Part shown: piece by piece, positions 21,708-30,002 of the stretch
Numbering within the stretch: the first letter of the stretch is position 1
Layout: every line of letters starts with the position of its first letter
Virus record (IMG/VR): IMGVR_UViG_3300047457_000104
Span: 1-32,074 of that record
Reading direction: 5' to 3' (one strand)
Length of the DNA stretch: 32,074 nt
Source of the DNA: a virus
Made by a program: the position numbers and the translations under genes
The notes under the pieces: generated by a model
The model's database searches: none
Told to the model about the DNA's origin: nothing
The model's input: only the letters and a program-made list of their open reading frames with translations

Positions 21708-23810
21708 ATGATTAAGAAGTTGGTGTATAAATCAGGTGTCAATCGCGAAAATACACGATACTACACGGAAGGGGGCTACTATGACTGTGATAAAATTCGT
21801 TTTCGCCAAGGAACACCACAGACTATTGGGGGTTGGGAGCTAATCTCACCTTACACATATTTAGGTGTATGTCGCTCATTGTGGAACTGGGAGACCTTAT
21901 CGTTTGTTAATTACACCGGTGTGGGTACTAATTTAAAGTTCTATATCATGCAGGGTGGTGGTTATTACGACATCACACCTGTTCGTGCTCAACAAGCATT
22001 ATCTAATCCTTTTACTGCAACTACTGGCTCAACTACGGTAGCTGTTTATGCTGTAGCACATGGTGCTATTGATGGAGACTTCGTGACATTCAACGGGGCT
22101 ACCGGTCTGGGAGGTAACATTTCTGCAGCGGTGCTTAACGGTATCAATTTTCAGATTACCTACGTCGATGCGGATAACTATACAATCGAAGTGAGTACAC
22201 CAGCGAGCGCAGCGGACACTGGGCATGGCGGAACGGCTGTTAATGCAGTGTATGAAATCCACATCGGCGCAGAAGTTGCAGTATCTGTATCAGGTTGGGG
22301 TGCGGGCGCTTGGGGTTCAGGCACTTGGGGGTACAGCTCCACTTCAAATAACCCAATGCGACTATGGTCACAATCGAACTTTGGTGAAGATTTAGTCTAT
22401 GGCCCACGAGGCGGTGCCATTTATTACTACAATGCGAGTCAAGGTATTAACCCTATCTCAGCTACGATTTCAATTGCATCACCTGCCGTCATTAGTGCCA
22501 TCACTACTTTAGTTGACTATGACCCTGTTATTTTTACAACAACAGGTGCGCTTCCAACAGGCTTGACTGCCGGTGTGACATACTACGCGCGTAACGTAAC
22601 TGCGACACAGTTTAATGTGTCCGCTACACCGACTGGAGCATTAATTACTACATCAGGGACACAATCAGGGGCGCAAGCCATTTCAGTTCGGGGTGTACCA
22701 CTTACTTCACTCTATGGGGCTTCAGATGTACCCGTTATTCAAAATTTCCTCATGGTCTCCGATATTTATCGGTTTGTGTTTGCTTTTGGTTGTAACGATT
22801 ATGGAAGTACTGACCAGAACCCATTGTTGATTCGATGGTCTGACCAAGAAGATGTCACAAATTGGACACCCGCTGCAACTAACCAAGCAGGTAGTTTATT
22901 ACTATCTCGTGGCTCAAAAATTGTTACTGCTACTCAAACGCGCCAGGAGATATTAGTATTTACTGACACCAGCGTTTATGCACTGCAGTACCTAGGTCCT
23001 CCGTATGTTTGGGGTTCTCAGATCATGGGTGCAAACATCTCAATTGTCAGTCAGAATTGCGTATCTCAAGCAGCAGATGTTGTGTACTGGATGGGGTATG
23101 ACAAGTTCTATAAATATGACGGTAGGACACAAACCCTTCGCTGTGACATCAAGCAATATATTTTTGATGACCTTAACTTCGATCAATTGGATCAAGTCTT
23201 TAGTGGCACTGTTGAACGCTTTAATGAAATATGGTGGTTCTATCCTTCTGTGGGAAGCACTGTGGTTAATAAGTATGCTGTCTATAACTACCTAGAGGAC
23301 ATTTGGTATTACGGCACGATGGGTCGAACCGCTTGGATTGATACTGGTGTTTTAACAAGCCCTCTAGCTGCAACCTATCACAACAACCTGACCTATCAAG
23401 AATATGGTCTAGATGATAACGAGACGGGTACTGCGCAGCCGCTGAATGCTTACATTACTAGCTCTGAATTTGACCTGATGGATGGGCACCAATTTGGTTT
23501 TGTGCGTCGTATTATTCCAGACTTAACCTTCAGGGGTTCTACTGCTGAGAATCCATCAGCCACGCTATCAGTCATTCCACTTAATAACTCAGGCTCTGGC
23601 TACACCAACCCGCCGTCTGTTGGTGGTGCTGATAATGGTCTAGTGGCTAGATCAGCTGTACTGCCTATTGAAGCATTTACCCAATATCTGTATATCAGAG
23701 TAAGGGGTAGACAGTTTGCCTTTAAAATGGAATCTAATCAGTTAGGCGTGGCTTGGCAGATGGGAGCAATGCGCTGGGAATGTCAGCCTGATGGTAGAAG
23801 GGCATCATAA
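21708..23810 (+). CDS. Tail nozzle / stabilisation protein (P22 gp10 or T7 gp12-like role)
   Basis: A 700-aa protein. Its start (KKLVYKSGVNRENTRYYTEG, then YDCDKIRFRQGTPQTIGGWE) is a signature I recognise from the large hub protein of aquatic podovirus-like phages. The body is beta-rich with many Trp, Tyr and Gly, consistent with a propeller-like fold: FVFAFGCNDYGSTDQNPLLI, RWSDQEDVTNWTP, LVFTDTSVYALQYLGPPYVW, VYWMGYDKFYKYDGRT. An inserted Ig-like region (about 100-180) and a second Ser/Thr-rich stretch (about 245-320) may be surface additions. It would extend the tail below the adaptors and hold fibres. The next gene overlaps by TAATG. Confidence 0.8.
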   Translation: MIKKLVYKSGVNRENTRYYTEGGYYDCDKIRFRQGTPQTIGGWELISPYTYLGVCRSLWNWETLSFVNYTGVGTNLKFYIMQGGGYYDITPVRAQQALSNPFTATTGSTTVAVYAVAHGAIDGDFVTFNGATGLGGNISAAVLNGINFQITYVDADNYTIEVSTPASAADTGHGGTAVNAVYEIHIGAEVAVSVSGWGAGAWGSGTWGYSSTSNNPMRLWSQSNFGEDLVYGPRGGAIYYYNASQGINPISATISIASPAVISAITTLVDYDPVIFTTTGALPTGLTAGVTYYARNVTATQFNVSATPTGALITTSGTQSGAQAISVRGVPLTSLYGASDVPVIQNFLMVSDIYRFVFAFGCNDYGSTDQNPLLIRWSDQEDVTNWTPAATNQAGSLLLSRGSKIVTATQTRQEILVFTDTSVYALQYLGPPYVWGSQIMGANISIVSQNCVSQAADVVYWMGYDKFYKYDGRTQTLRCDIKQYIFDDLNFDQLDQVFSGTVERFNEIWWFYPSVGSTVVNKYAVYNYLEDIWYYGTMGRTAWIDTGVLTSPLAATYHNNLTYQEYGLDDNETGTAQPLNAYITSSEFDLMDGHQFGFVRRIIPDLTFRGSTAENPSATLSVIPLNNSGSGYTNPPSVGGADNGLVARSAVLPIEAFTQYLYIRVRGRQFAFKMESNQLGVAWQMGAMRWECQPDGRRAS

Positions 23811-24667
23811 TGAGCCGAATACTTAGAAATCCCGTACCACCTAACATACCGCTGGCAACTATTACCTATGAGCGACTCTATCAAGATCAGCTTAATAATG
23901 CCTTTCGTTTGTACTTCAACCAGCTTAACAACCTTAGTTCTGCGTTAGTTGGTTCTACGGGTGGGGCGTATCTTCAATTTCCGCAAGGCGCATTTCACCA
24001 AGACGGGGTTACTACCTTAACAGCAGGACTCACTAATACGTCAACAACACCTATTACAGTTGCTTCAACTGCTGAATTCTTATCTGCAGGCGGTCTGCTT
24101 ATAGGCTCGGAACTTATTAAGTATACTGGTAAAACTGCAACTTCTTTCACAGGGATCACACGCGGAGCCTACGGATCCACGGCAACTTCTCATGCGATAG
24201 GTGATTATGTTTCCGAAGCACAACCTGTGCCTTCTGCTACCGCAGCACTACCGATAAGCTTCACGGTAACGGACTCAAGTACGACAGTGGCTGTTGATCC
24301 AACAGACCTCACAAAGTTAACGTTTGGGGTTTCAGGTTACTACAATATTCAGTTTAGTGCGCAACTACTTAGCTATGACAACACAGTTGATAACGTGTGT
24401 ATGTGGTTTCGTCAGAATGGTGTGGATATTGCGAACAGTGCAAGCTATATCTCGGTTCCTACTATTCACGGCGGAAACCCTGGAGCGTCCATATTAGCGT
24501 TAAACCTCGTTCTGCCTATTATTGAAGGGGACTATATTCAGCTGATGTTATCTTCTACAACAGGCAACACGGTGTGTGCTACCTACCCCCCTGCAACCTT
24601 ACCTACACGCCCTGCATCACCTTCGATTATTCTAACAGCTACTTTTGTCAGCTCACTATATACCTGA
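23810..24667 (+). CDS. Tail-associated virion protein
   Basis: A 285-aa protein. An N-terminal helical segment with TYERLYQDQLNNAFRLYFNQ (about residues 19-38) leads into an AEFLSAGGLLIGSELIKYTG, GITRGAYGSTATSHAIGDYV region (about 85-140), a module seen in tail proteins, then a C1q/TNF-like beta part (VSGYYNIQFSAQLLSYDN, VCMWFRQNGVDIANS, GDYIQLMLSSTTGNTV). The end resembles trimeric C1q-like heads in fibres and decoration proteins. Role in tail or fibre attachment is inferred from these domains and from the coupling to the nozzle gene. Confidence 0.74.
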   Translation: MSRILRNPVPPNIPLATITYERLYQDQLNNAFRLYFNQLNNLSSALVGSTGGAYLQFPQGAFHQDGVTTLTAGLTNTSTTPITVASTAEFLSAGGLLIGSELIKYTGKTATSFTGITRGAYGSTATSHAIGDYVSEAQPVPSATAALPISFTVTDSSTTVAVDPTDLTKLTFGVSGYYNIQFSAQLLSYDNTVDNVCMWFRQNGVDIANSASYISVPTIHGGNPGASILALNLVLPIIEGDYIQLMLSSTTGNTVCATYPPATLPTRPASPSIILTATFVSSLYT

Positions 24668-24679
24668 TATTATTGACCT

Positions 24680-25114
24680 ATGAATAATTTAGCTGAACAA
24701 GGTAATATGCCTGAGATTCTAGCTCTTGAGAGCTGGATAAAAGCGAACACCAATCAGGAAGAGCATATTGCTACAAGTCAGACTAATCATTACCAAATTA
24801 AGGGTGTGTACGTCAGAGAGCTTAGACTTAAAGCAGGTACGGTGTTAACAGGTAAAATCCACAACTTTGAAAGCATTGGTATCTTATCTCAAGGTCGTAT
24901 GCGTATCTTAACTAGTGAAGGAGCTTACATTGTAGAAGCGCCCTTTATTGCTGTGGATAAACCGGGTATTAAACGCTTAGGTGTATGTGAAACAGATTGT
25001 ACATTCGTGACTGTGCATCGCACAGATGCAGAAGAAATTAACGACATCGAGGACGAATTAGTCTCCGATACATTTGAAGAATACGAAGTTAAACGATTAG
25101 GGAGACCTGTATGA
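24680..25114 (+). CDS. Cupin-like protein
   Basis: A 144-aa protein with a double-stranded beta-helix (cupin) pattern: VYVRELRLKAGTVLTGKIHN, FESIGILSQGRMRILTSEGA, YIVEAPFIAVDKPGIKRLGV, TFVTVHRTDAEEINDIE. Only part of the metal-ligand set of enzymatic cupins is seen (His in KIHN; no HxH), so it is more likely a sensor, ligand-binding or structural cupin than an oxygenase. It lies between the tail protein and a Gly/Ala-rich internal protein, with ATGA overlap at its end. Related phages carry cupins in similar positions, as I recall; the role is not established. Confidence 0.72.
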   Translation: MNNLAEQGNMPEILALESWIKANTNQEEHIATSQTNHYQIKGVYVRELRLKAGTVLTGKIHNFESIGILSQGRMRILTSEGAYIVEAPFIAVDKPGIKRLGVCETDCTFVTVHRTDAEEINDIEDELVSDTFEEYEVKRLGRPV

Positions 25115-26745
25115 GTTTTATTGCATCATTAGCTGCTGTTGGTACAGCCTCGGCAGGGCTTGCTGGGATAACCGGATTAAGTGCTGGAGCCGCAGCGCTA
25201 ACAGGCGCAGGTGTTTTAGCAGCGGGCGGGGCGGGGCTTGGCGCAGCAACATCAGCCGCTATGGGGGGAGACCCCGGAGAAGGCGCCATGATGGGTGCAA
25301 TTACAGGCCCATTGATGGCTCCATTGATGCCAGCCGCTGGCGCAGCGGCACCAGCTACACAGGTCGGAACCCAAGCGGCTACTAATGTCGGGGCTAATGT
25401 CGGGGCTAATGTCGGGGCTAATGTCGGGGCTAATGTCGGGGCTACTGTTGCGGAAAATGTCGGGGCTAATGTCGGGGCTAATGTCGGGGCTAATGTCGGG
25501 ACTAATGCCGGGGCTAATGTCGGGACTAATGCCGGAGCAGGGCTTATTTCTTATGGTCTAGGCGAAGCCCCTGCAGCTTTTACAGGTCAAGTTACTGGAG
25601 GAGCTTTAGCTAATGTTCCTGGTGGCGTAAGCCAAGCCGCGGTTCCATTTTTAGATACACTTGCAGGTAAAGCTGTGACCGGTGCAGGTATTGGTGCTTT
25701 AGGTGGTGGTATTACTAACCCTGATGACCCATTAAAAGGTGCAGCGATTGGGGCTGGCGCAGGTGCATTAGGTGGTTATGGCGCAGGAGCTTTAGCACAA
25801 GGCGCAGGGAGTAGTGTCTTACCCTCAGCAGTGGGGGAATTTGCTACAGCACATCCTCATATCACTTCAGGTTTAATTAGTGTCCCAACTTCAATGGCAT
25901 TAAACTCCATGACAGCACCCGATGCAACACCAATGCCTAAACCTGAAGAACGCCAATCTCAGTTCAGATGGGGTGGTCCTAATTACACTTATAACCCTGC
26001 TACTTATACGCCCTATACCCCACAGCCTAATGTGTACAAACCAACTTATTTTGCAGAGGGGGGTATCACTGATTTAGATAGCTATGGGTCCCAAGCACAA
26101 AACGTACCCACTGGTGGTATTACGCAAATCCCTAACCCTGCTGAAGTAGCCGACCCAGAAAGATATGGTGGCGAATCAGTACGCATGATGGCGCAGGGGG
26201 GCATCAGTAAATTGGCAGATAGCGTTGTTTCATCGTCACCCATTGCAGCTATGGCTGGTTGGGAACATGCAAGTGACTTACCTTTAATCGGCGGTTTATT
26301 TAATAAACCAGAAGACCTCCCTGCTACAGCAACACTAACACCTGAAGAAAAGCAAAAGCTAATGGCTATGATGGCTGCTCAACAAGGACAGCAAATGCCG
26401 GGTGCTCAGTTAGCACAAATTCCACAGCAAATGGCTCAAGGTGGTATTGCTGATCTTGGTGGGTATGCTGCTGGTGGCAGACCTAACTTATTACACGGTC
26501 CGGGAACAGGAGTTTCAGATGACATCCCGGCAACTATAGCGGGTAAACAGCCAGCGCGTCTTGCTGCAGGGGAGTATGTAGTGCCGAGCCGCATTGTGTC
26601 TGAATTAGGCAATGGTTCTACTGATGCTGGCGCTCAACGTTTAGATGAAATGGTCAGCCGTATCCAAGCAGGTCGTAAAAAGACTATGGGTAATAAAAAG
26701 CAATTTGCTAATGACTCTAAAGCGTACAAGCACTTACCCGCATAA
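25111..26745 (+). CDS. Gly/Ala-rich candidate internal virion or tail protein with NVGA repeats
   Basis: A 544-aa protein. Residues 1-85 are hydrophobic Gly/Ala-rich (AAALTGAGVLAAGGAGLGAA), suitable for membrane interaction. Residues 91-142 are tandem ANVG-type tetrapeptides, and 150-240 is another Gly/Ala-rich section. The C-terminal part holds FAEGGITDL, MAQGGISKL and MAQGGIADL motifs. Near residues 460-500 it has the segment HGPGTGVSDDIPATI followed by LAAGEYVVPS, a motif widely seen near the C terminus of tail and tape-measure-like proteins. The tail is basic. Location among large Gln/Ala-rich genes suggests a protein ejected into the host, by analogy with T7 internal core proteins. Confidence 0.7.
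   Translation: MSFIASLAAVGTASAGLAGITGLSAGAAALTGAGVLAAGGAGLGAATSAAMGGDPGEGAMMGAITGPLMAPLMPAAGAAAPATQVGTQAATNVGANVGANVGANVGANVGATVAENVGANVGANVGANVGTNAGANVGTNAGAGLISYGLGEAPAAFTGQVTGGALANVPGGVSQAAVPFLDTLAGKAVTGAGIGALGGGITNPDDPLKGAAIGAGAGALGGYGAGALAQGAGSSVLPSAVGEFATAHPHITSGLISVPTSMALNSMTAPDATPMPKPEERQSQFRWGGPNYTYNPATYTPYTPQPNVYKPTYFAEGGITDLDSYGSQAQNVPTGGITQIPNPAEVADPERYGGESVRMMAQGGISKLADSVVSSSPIAAMAGWEHASDLPLIGGLFNKPEDLPATATLTPEEKQKLMAMMAAQQGQQMPGAQLAQIPQQMAQGGIADLGGYAAGGRPNLLHGPGTGVSDDIPATIAGKQPARLAAGEYVVPSRIVSELGNGSTDAGAQRLDEMVSRIQAGRKKTMGNKKQFANDSKAYKHLPA
25381..25536 (+). repeat. Thirteen 12-bp tandem repeats encoding ANVG units
   Basis: The unit GCTAATGTCGGG recurs with near-perfect identity: one variant (ACT start) plus four exact copies, two altered units at 25441-25464, three exact copies, then three mixed units. 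It stays in frame and encodes Ala/Thr-Asn-Val/Ala-Gly. Such perfect short repeats are prone to length change by slippage. Confidence 0.95.
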
Positions 26746-26754
26746 AGGTGACTC

Positions 26755-27096
26755 ATGGCAGGCTCAAATCAAGTATCCGACTTACAAGCTCAGGTAAATC
26801 GAGCACAAGCGCAAAACGAAAGTTATCAAGCACAGCTTGAAGCTCAACAGCGCTCTCTGACTGGGGCAAATGCGTATAAACCTTCCTATACGCAAAACAT
26901 ATCATCGCCAGTATCTTACGTGCCACAACAGAATGTCGTGCAACAATGGCAGCCGCAGAGTAACCAAGGGGCACAACAATGGCAACCTAGATTTTTAGGT
27001 GGACAGCAGTATCCTAGTGTTGGAGGGATTGACTCACTATCGCGCATGGCGAATTATGCTGAAGGTGGGATTGCACACTTAGTTGATGGCTTATGA
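26755..27096 (+). CDS. Gln-rich small virion-associated protein
   Basis: A 113-aa protein. The N-terminal half (SDLQAQVNRAQAQNESYQAQ, about residues 6-25) is Gln-rich and predicted to form a coiled coil. The middle is Gln/Pro/Trp-rich (VVQQWQPQSNQGAQQWQPRF). The C terminus ends YAEGGIAHLVDGL, repeating the GG motif of the preceding protein. The ATGA overlap with the next gene indicates coupling. Possibly a partner of the large internal proteins; function unknown. Confidence 0.72.
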   Translation: MAGSNQVSDLQAQVNRAQAQNESYQAQLEAQQRSLTGANAYKPSYTQNISSPVSYVPQQNVVQQWQPQSNQGAQQWQPRFLGGQQYPSVGGIDSLSRMANYAEGGIAHLVDGL

Positions 27097-27512
27097 TTAC
27101 AGTACGCCCCGTGCCTTTAGAGTACGTTCAAGTTACTTGGCCTCTTGTAGAGCATTTTATAGCCTCCGCTTTTGAAGAAGGAGACCCAAGCGAGCCGTTA
27201 TATAATATGCATCATGTTAGGGGTTATGTAACATCTGGTGCTTGGTTACTGCTGGTTGCAGTAGACGAAGATAACACCATTCATGGCGCTGCTACAGTAT
27301 CGTTTATGAACCACCCCCTGCATCGAGTGGCTTTTGTAACGGCAATGGGGGGCAAATTAATATCAAGTAAAGACACTGTAGCACAGCTTAAAGCTATAAT
27401 GAAACAAAACGGAGCCACGATACTACAAGCGTTCGGAAGGCCATCTATCGTTAGATTGTGGCGTCGCTACAATTTTGAATCTCGAAATACCTTAGTTGAG
27501 GTCCTTTTATGA
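27093..27512 (+). CDS. GNAT-fold-like protein in the internal virion protein cluster
   Basis: A 139-aa protein resembling a GNAT acetyltransferase: an N-terminal strand (ITVRPVP), a helix (TWPLVEHFIASAFEEGD), the strand pair WLLLVAVDED and IHGAATVSFMNHPLHRVAFV, then a helix and YNFESRNTLVEV at the end. The R/Q-x-x-G-x-G/A acetyl-CoA loop is not clear (MGGKLISSKDTVAQL is the nearest), so catalysis is doubtful. T7 gene 13 lies at a comparable place before the core proteins, and a related role is possible. ATGA overlaps occur at both ends. Confidence 0.68.
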   Translation: MITVRPVPLEYVQVTWPLVEHFIASAFEEGDPSEPLYNMHHVRGYVTSGAWLLLVAVDEDNTIHGAATVSFMNHPLHRVAFVTAMGGKLISSKDTVAQLKAIMKQNGATILQAFGRPSIVRLWRRYNFESRNTLVEVLL

Positions 27513-28618
27513 AATTGCTTAACGTATTCAGACTCTTTTGGTTTGATAACGGACTACTCCGTTGCTCCTTATCCCCTACCTTTTTCGGCGGCGGTGGCGG
27601 AGCACCAACTCAAACCACATCCACAGTTACACAGAGTTCTGTACCTGATTGGGTTCGTCCTCAGACTGAGGCTATGTTGGGTGCTGCTACACAACAAATT
27701 TTTAATACTACACCGTCTGGAGAAATTACTGGTATTAAGGGGTATGTTCCTTATAGCGTCAATCCAGCTGACTACGTTGCACCTTTCAGTCCTCTCCAGC
27801 AACAATCGTTTGCTAATGTAGCAAACCTCCAAACACCAGGTCAGTACGCACCTGCTTCGGATATTGCCTATTCTTCAGGTATGGGTGGCCTGATGGCAGG
27901 GCAGCAATACGGTGCTGCAGTTACGAACCCTAACGTAGTTAGTGCTTATATGTCACCTTACCAACAAGGTGTAACGGATGTTGCGAAACAAGCTGCATTA
28001 AGAGATTTTGGTGCTGCACAAACTATGCGCCAAGCGCAAGCAGCTAAAGCTGGTGCCTATGGCGGCGGTCGTCAGGCGATTGAGAACGCAGAAGCTCAGC
28101 GTAATCTAAATCAACAGCTTCAAAACTTGGATGTTCAAGGTCGTCAAAGTGCCTATAACGCAGCGATGGCTAATATCGGGCAGCAAGCAAATTTAGGTAT
28201 TCAAGGCCTCGGAGCGGCAACTCAAGCGGGTACATCACTAGCCAATATAGGTACAGCCAATCTAGCAGCTCAGCAGGGTATTATTGGGACACAAAATCAA
28301 TACGGACAGCAGATTACTCAGCAGCAACAAGACATTATCAATAACGCTATTCAGAACTATGCGTCTGCTCAACAGTACCCAATGCAACAATTGGCTATGT
28401 ACAACGCTCTGCTGCGAGGCTATGCGACACCTACTTCAGCCCAAACAACGTATCAAGCAGCACCAAGTGCTATATCTCAGTTTGGTGGTTTAGCGGCAAC
28501 GGGGCTAGGTGCTTATATGGCAAGCAAAAAAGAAGGCGGTAAGATTGAAGCGCCTAAAACCTATAAATCAGGTGGTCTGGTAGACCTTGCGATTGCTAAT
28601 GCAATGGAGGATAAGTAA
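27509..28618 (+). CDS. Gln/Ala-rich candidate internal virion protein
   Basis: A 369-aa protein. The core (about 40-330) is Gln/Ala/Asn-rich and helical, with SVPDWVRPQTEAMLGAATQQ, PFSPLQQQSFANVANLQTPG, YMSPYQQGVTDVAKQAALRD and GAYGGGRQAIENAEAQRNLN, a pattern I associate with internal or ejected proteins of these phages. The C terminus carries KEGGKIEAPKTYKSGGLVDL. The first 25 residues (MKLLNVFRLFWFDNGLLRCS) are an odd hydrophobic, aromatic leader compared with the usual start near FGGGGGAPTQ, yet no better in-frame start exists and the ATGA overlap supports it. Confidence 0.74.
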   Translation: MKLLNVFRLFWFDNGLLRCSLSPTFFGGGGGAPTQTTSTVTQSSVPDWVRPQTEAMLGAATQQIFNTTPSGEITGIKGYVPYSVNPADYVAPFSPLQQQSFANVANLQTPGQYAPASDIAYSSGMGGLMAGQQYGAAVTNPNVVSAYMSPYQQGVTDVAKQAALRDFGAAQTMRQAQAAKAGAYGGGRQAIENAEAQRNLNQQLQNLDVQGRQSAYNAAMANIGQQANLGIQGLGAATQAGTSLANIGTANLAAQQGIIGTQNQYGQQITQQQQDIINNAIQNYASAQQYPMQQLAMYNALLRGYATPTSAQTTYQAAPSAISQFGGLAATGLGAYMASKKEGGKIEAPKTYKSGGLVDLAIANAMEDK

Positions 28619-29982
28619 TGATTGGAAGTTTAAATAGTATTCAAGCAACCGCTGAGAAGTTGTCTATCCCTCAGTTGCAACAGGCTATGCGTGACGGTAC
28701 TTTACCACCTTACGTTGGGATTCCATTGCTACAAAAGAAAGTGCAGATGCAAAAGCAGATGCAGATGGCCTCACAATTGCAACAGCCTAAAAAACCATCT
28801 ATTGCAGAACAAGTTAATCAGGAAGCCTCTGCTGATGAGATGATGCGCCAACGTGCTCGTATGATGCAGGCTGAGATGGGTCAGACAGGTGGAATCTCTG
28901 ACTTCCTCCCTAAAGGTGAAGAAAGTTACGCTAAAGGCGGTCCGATTGCTTTTGCTAAAGAGCAGTATGTTGATCCTAGGTATACAAATTTAGACCCTTT
29001 CGCTTCTTATGATGAAAGCTACTTCTTATCCAACACTCCTGCCATAGACAATCTACTGAACAAGAACGCACCAAACAGACAAGCGCCTGATGTGGATCAA
29101 GCACAGGCAATGCAGAATCGTATTGCAGCTAGAAAAGCGCCAGTAGCGGGTAGCGTGGCGCCAGTGGTACAAACCCCCTATGTGCAAGCTGCACCTGTAG
29201 AACAAGCCCCCGCACCACAAGTAGCACCAGAAACCATACTATCAGCAGCAGAAAGAGCTAAGCAGTTTAAAGAAGCCTTGGGTGAAGATGTAGGTCGGGC
29301 AGATGCAATAAAGCGTCTAGCAGAACGTGAAGCAGCTACTGCGAAACAAGAAGAACGTGCACCTTGGTTAGGTTTAATGCAAGCTGGGCTTGCTACGATG
29401 GCAGGTACATCACCTTTTGCTATGGCTAATATCGGTGCGGGCGGTGTAGCAGGGCTTAATGCATACATGAAAGCACAAGATAAACTCGACGCTGCTAAAG
29501 AAAACCATGATGCCATTCTTGCACAATTAAACAAAGCGCAACGCGCTGAGGATGTTGCAGCTTATAAATTTGGTGCAGATAGTGAGCAAGCAGATAAAGC
29601 ATTGGCTGCTAGGGAAAGGCTACAAGATAAAGAATTAGCTTCCAGAGAAAAAATGAATCGAGAAGATAATGCGGTGCGACGTGAAGGTTATGCAGTTAAT
29701 AGAGAAATTGCAGGTATGCGTATGGTTAATACCGGAGCTAGCGGAGGACTAAAACCCTACCAAGCAGATCAATTACGTAAAAGCGCAGTATCTGCAGCTG
29801 ATAAAGTGTTATCTAATATGCTTAGCCCAGAGTATAAAGAGTATAGTGCCCTTAAAACTAAAGCGGAACAGAAGCAGTACAAGCAGAATTTAGTAGATAG
29901 TTATTTCGCTACATTCAGAGGTGCTGTACCATCTGCTTCAGCGGCTGCGCAAGCTCCATATGACCTTAACTGGGTTCCATAA
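28618..29982 (+). CDS. Gln/Ala-rich candidate internal virion protein with coiled coils
   Basis: A 454-aa protein. The N terminus (SIQATAEKLSIPQLQQAMRD, PPYVGIPLLQKKVQMQKQMQ) is helical and Met/Gln-rich. A YAKGGPIAFAKEQYVDPRY segment lies near 103-121. A Pro/Ala/Val linker follows (about 170-200), then long charged helices (about 210-400) around a Gly/Ala-rich hydrophobic patch (PWLGLMQAGLATMAGTSPFA, MANIGAGGVAGLNAYMKAQD). The hydrophobic patch inside coiled coil is what one expects of a protein that spans membranes on ejection. TAATG links it to the preceding gene. Confidence 0.72.
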   Translation: MIGSLNSIQATAEKLSIPQLQQAMRDGTLPPYVGIPLLQKKVQMQKQMQMASQLQQPKKPSIAEQVNQEASADEMMRQRARMMQAEMGQTGGISDFLPKGEESYAKGGPIAFAKEQYVDPRYTNLDPFASYDESYFLSNTPAIDNLLNKNAPNRQAPDVDQAQAMQNRIAARKAPVAGSVAPVVQTPYVQAAPVEQAPAPQVAPETILSAAERAKQFKEALGEDVGRADAIKRLAEREAATAKQEERAPWLGLMQAGLATMAGTSPFAMANIGAGGVAGLNAYMKAQDKLDAAKENHDAILAQLNKAQRAEDVAAYKFGADSEQADKALAARERLQDKELASREKMNREDNAVRREGYAVNREIAGMRMVNTGASGGLKPYQADQLRKSAVSAADKVLSNMLSPEYKEYSALKTKAEQKQYKQNLVDSYFATFRGAVPSASAAAQAPYDLNWVP

Positions 29983-30002
29983 TTTATACAGGATAAAAAC
30001 TG

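Noticed and set aside
25089-25289. Minus-strand open frame rich in Ala and Pro
   Set aside because: Produced by the Gly/Ala-rich codons of the gene on the + strand; no start context.
25381-25536. Regular repeats that might suggest a CRISPR array
   Set aside because: Units are 12 bp, contiguous without spacers and in frame with a protein.
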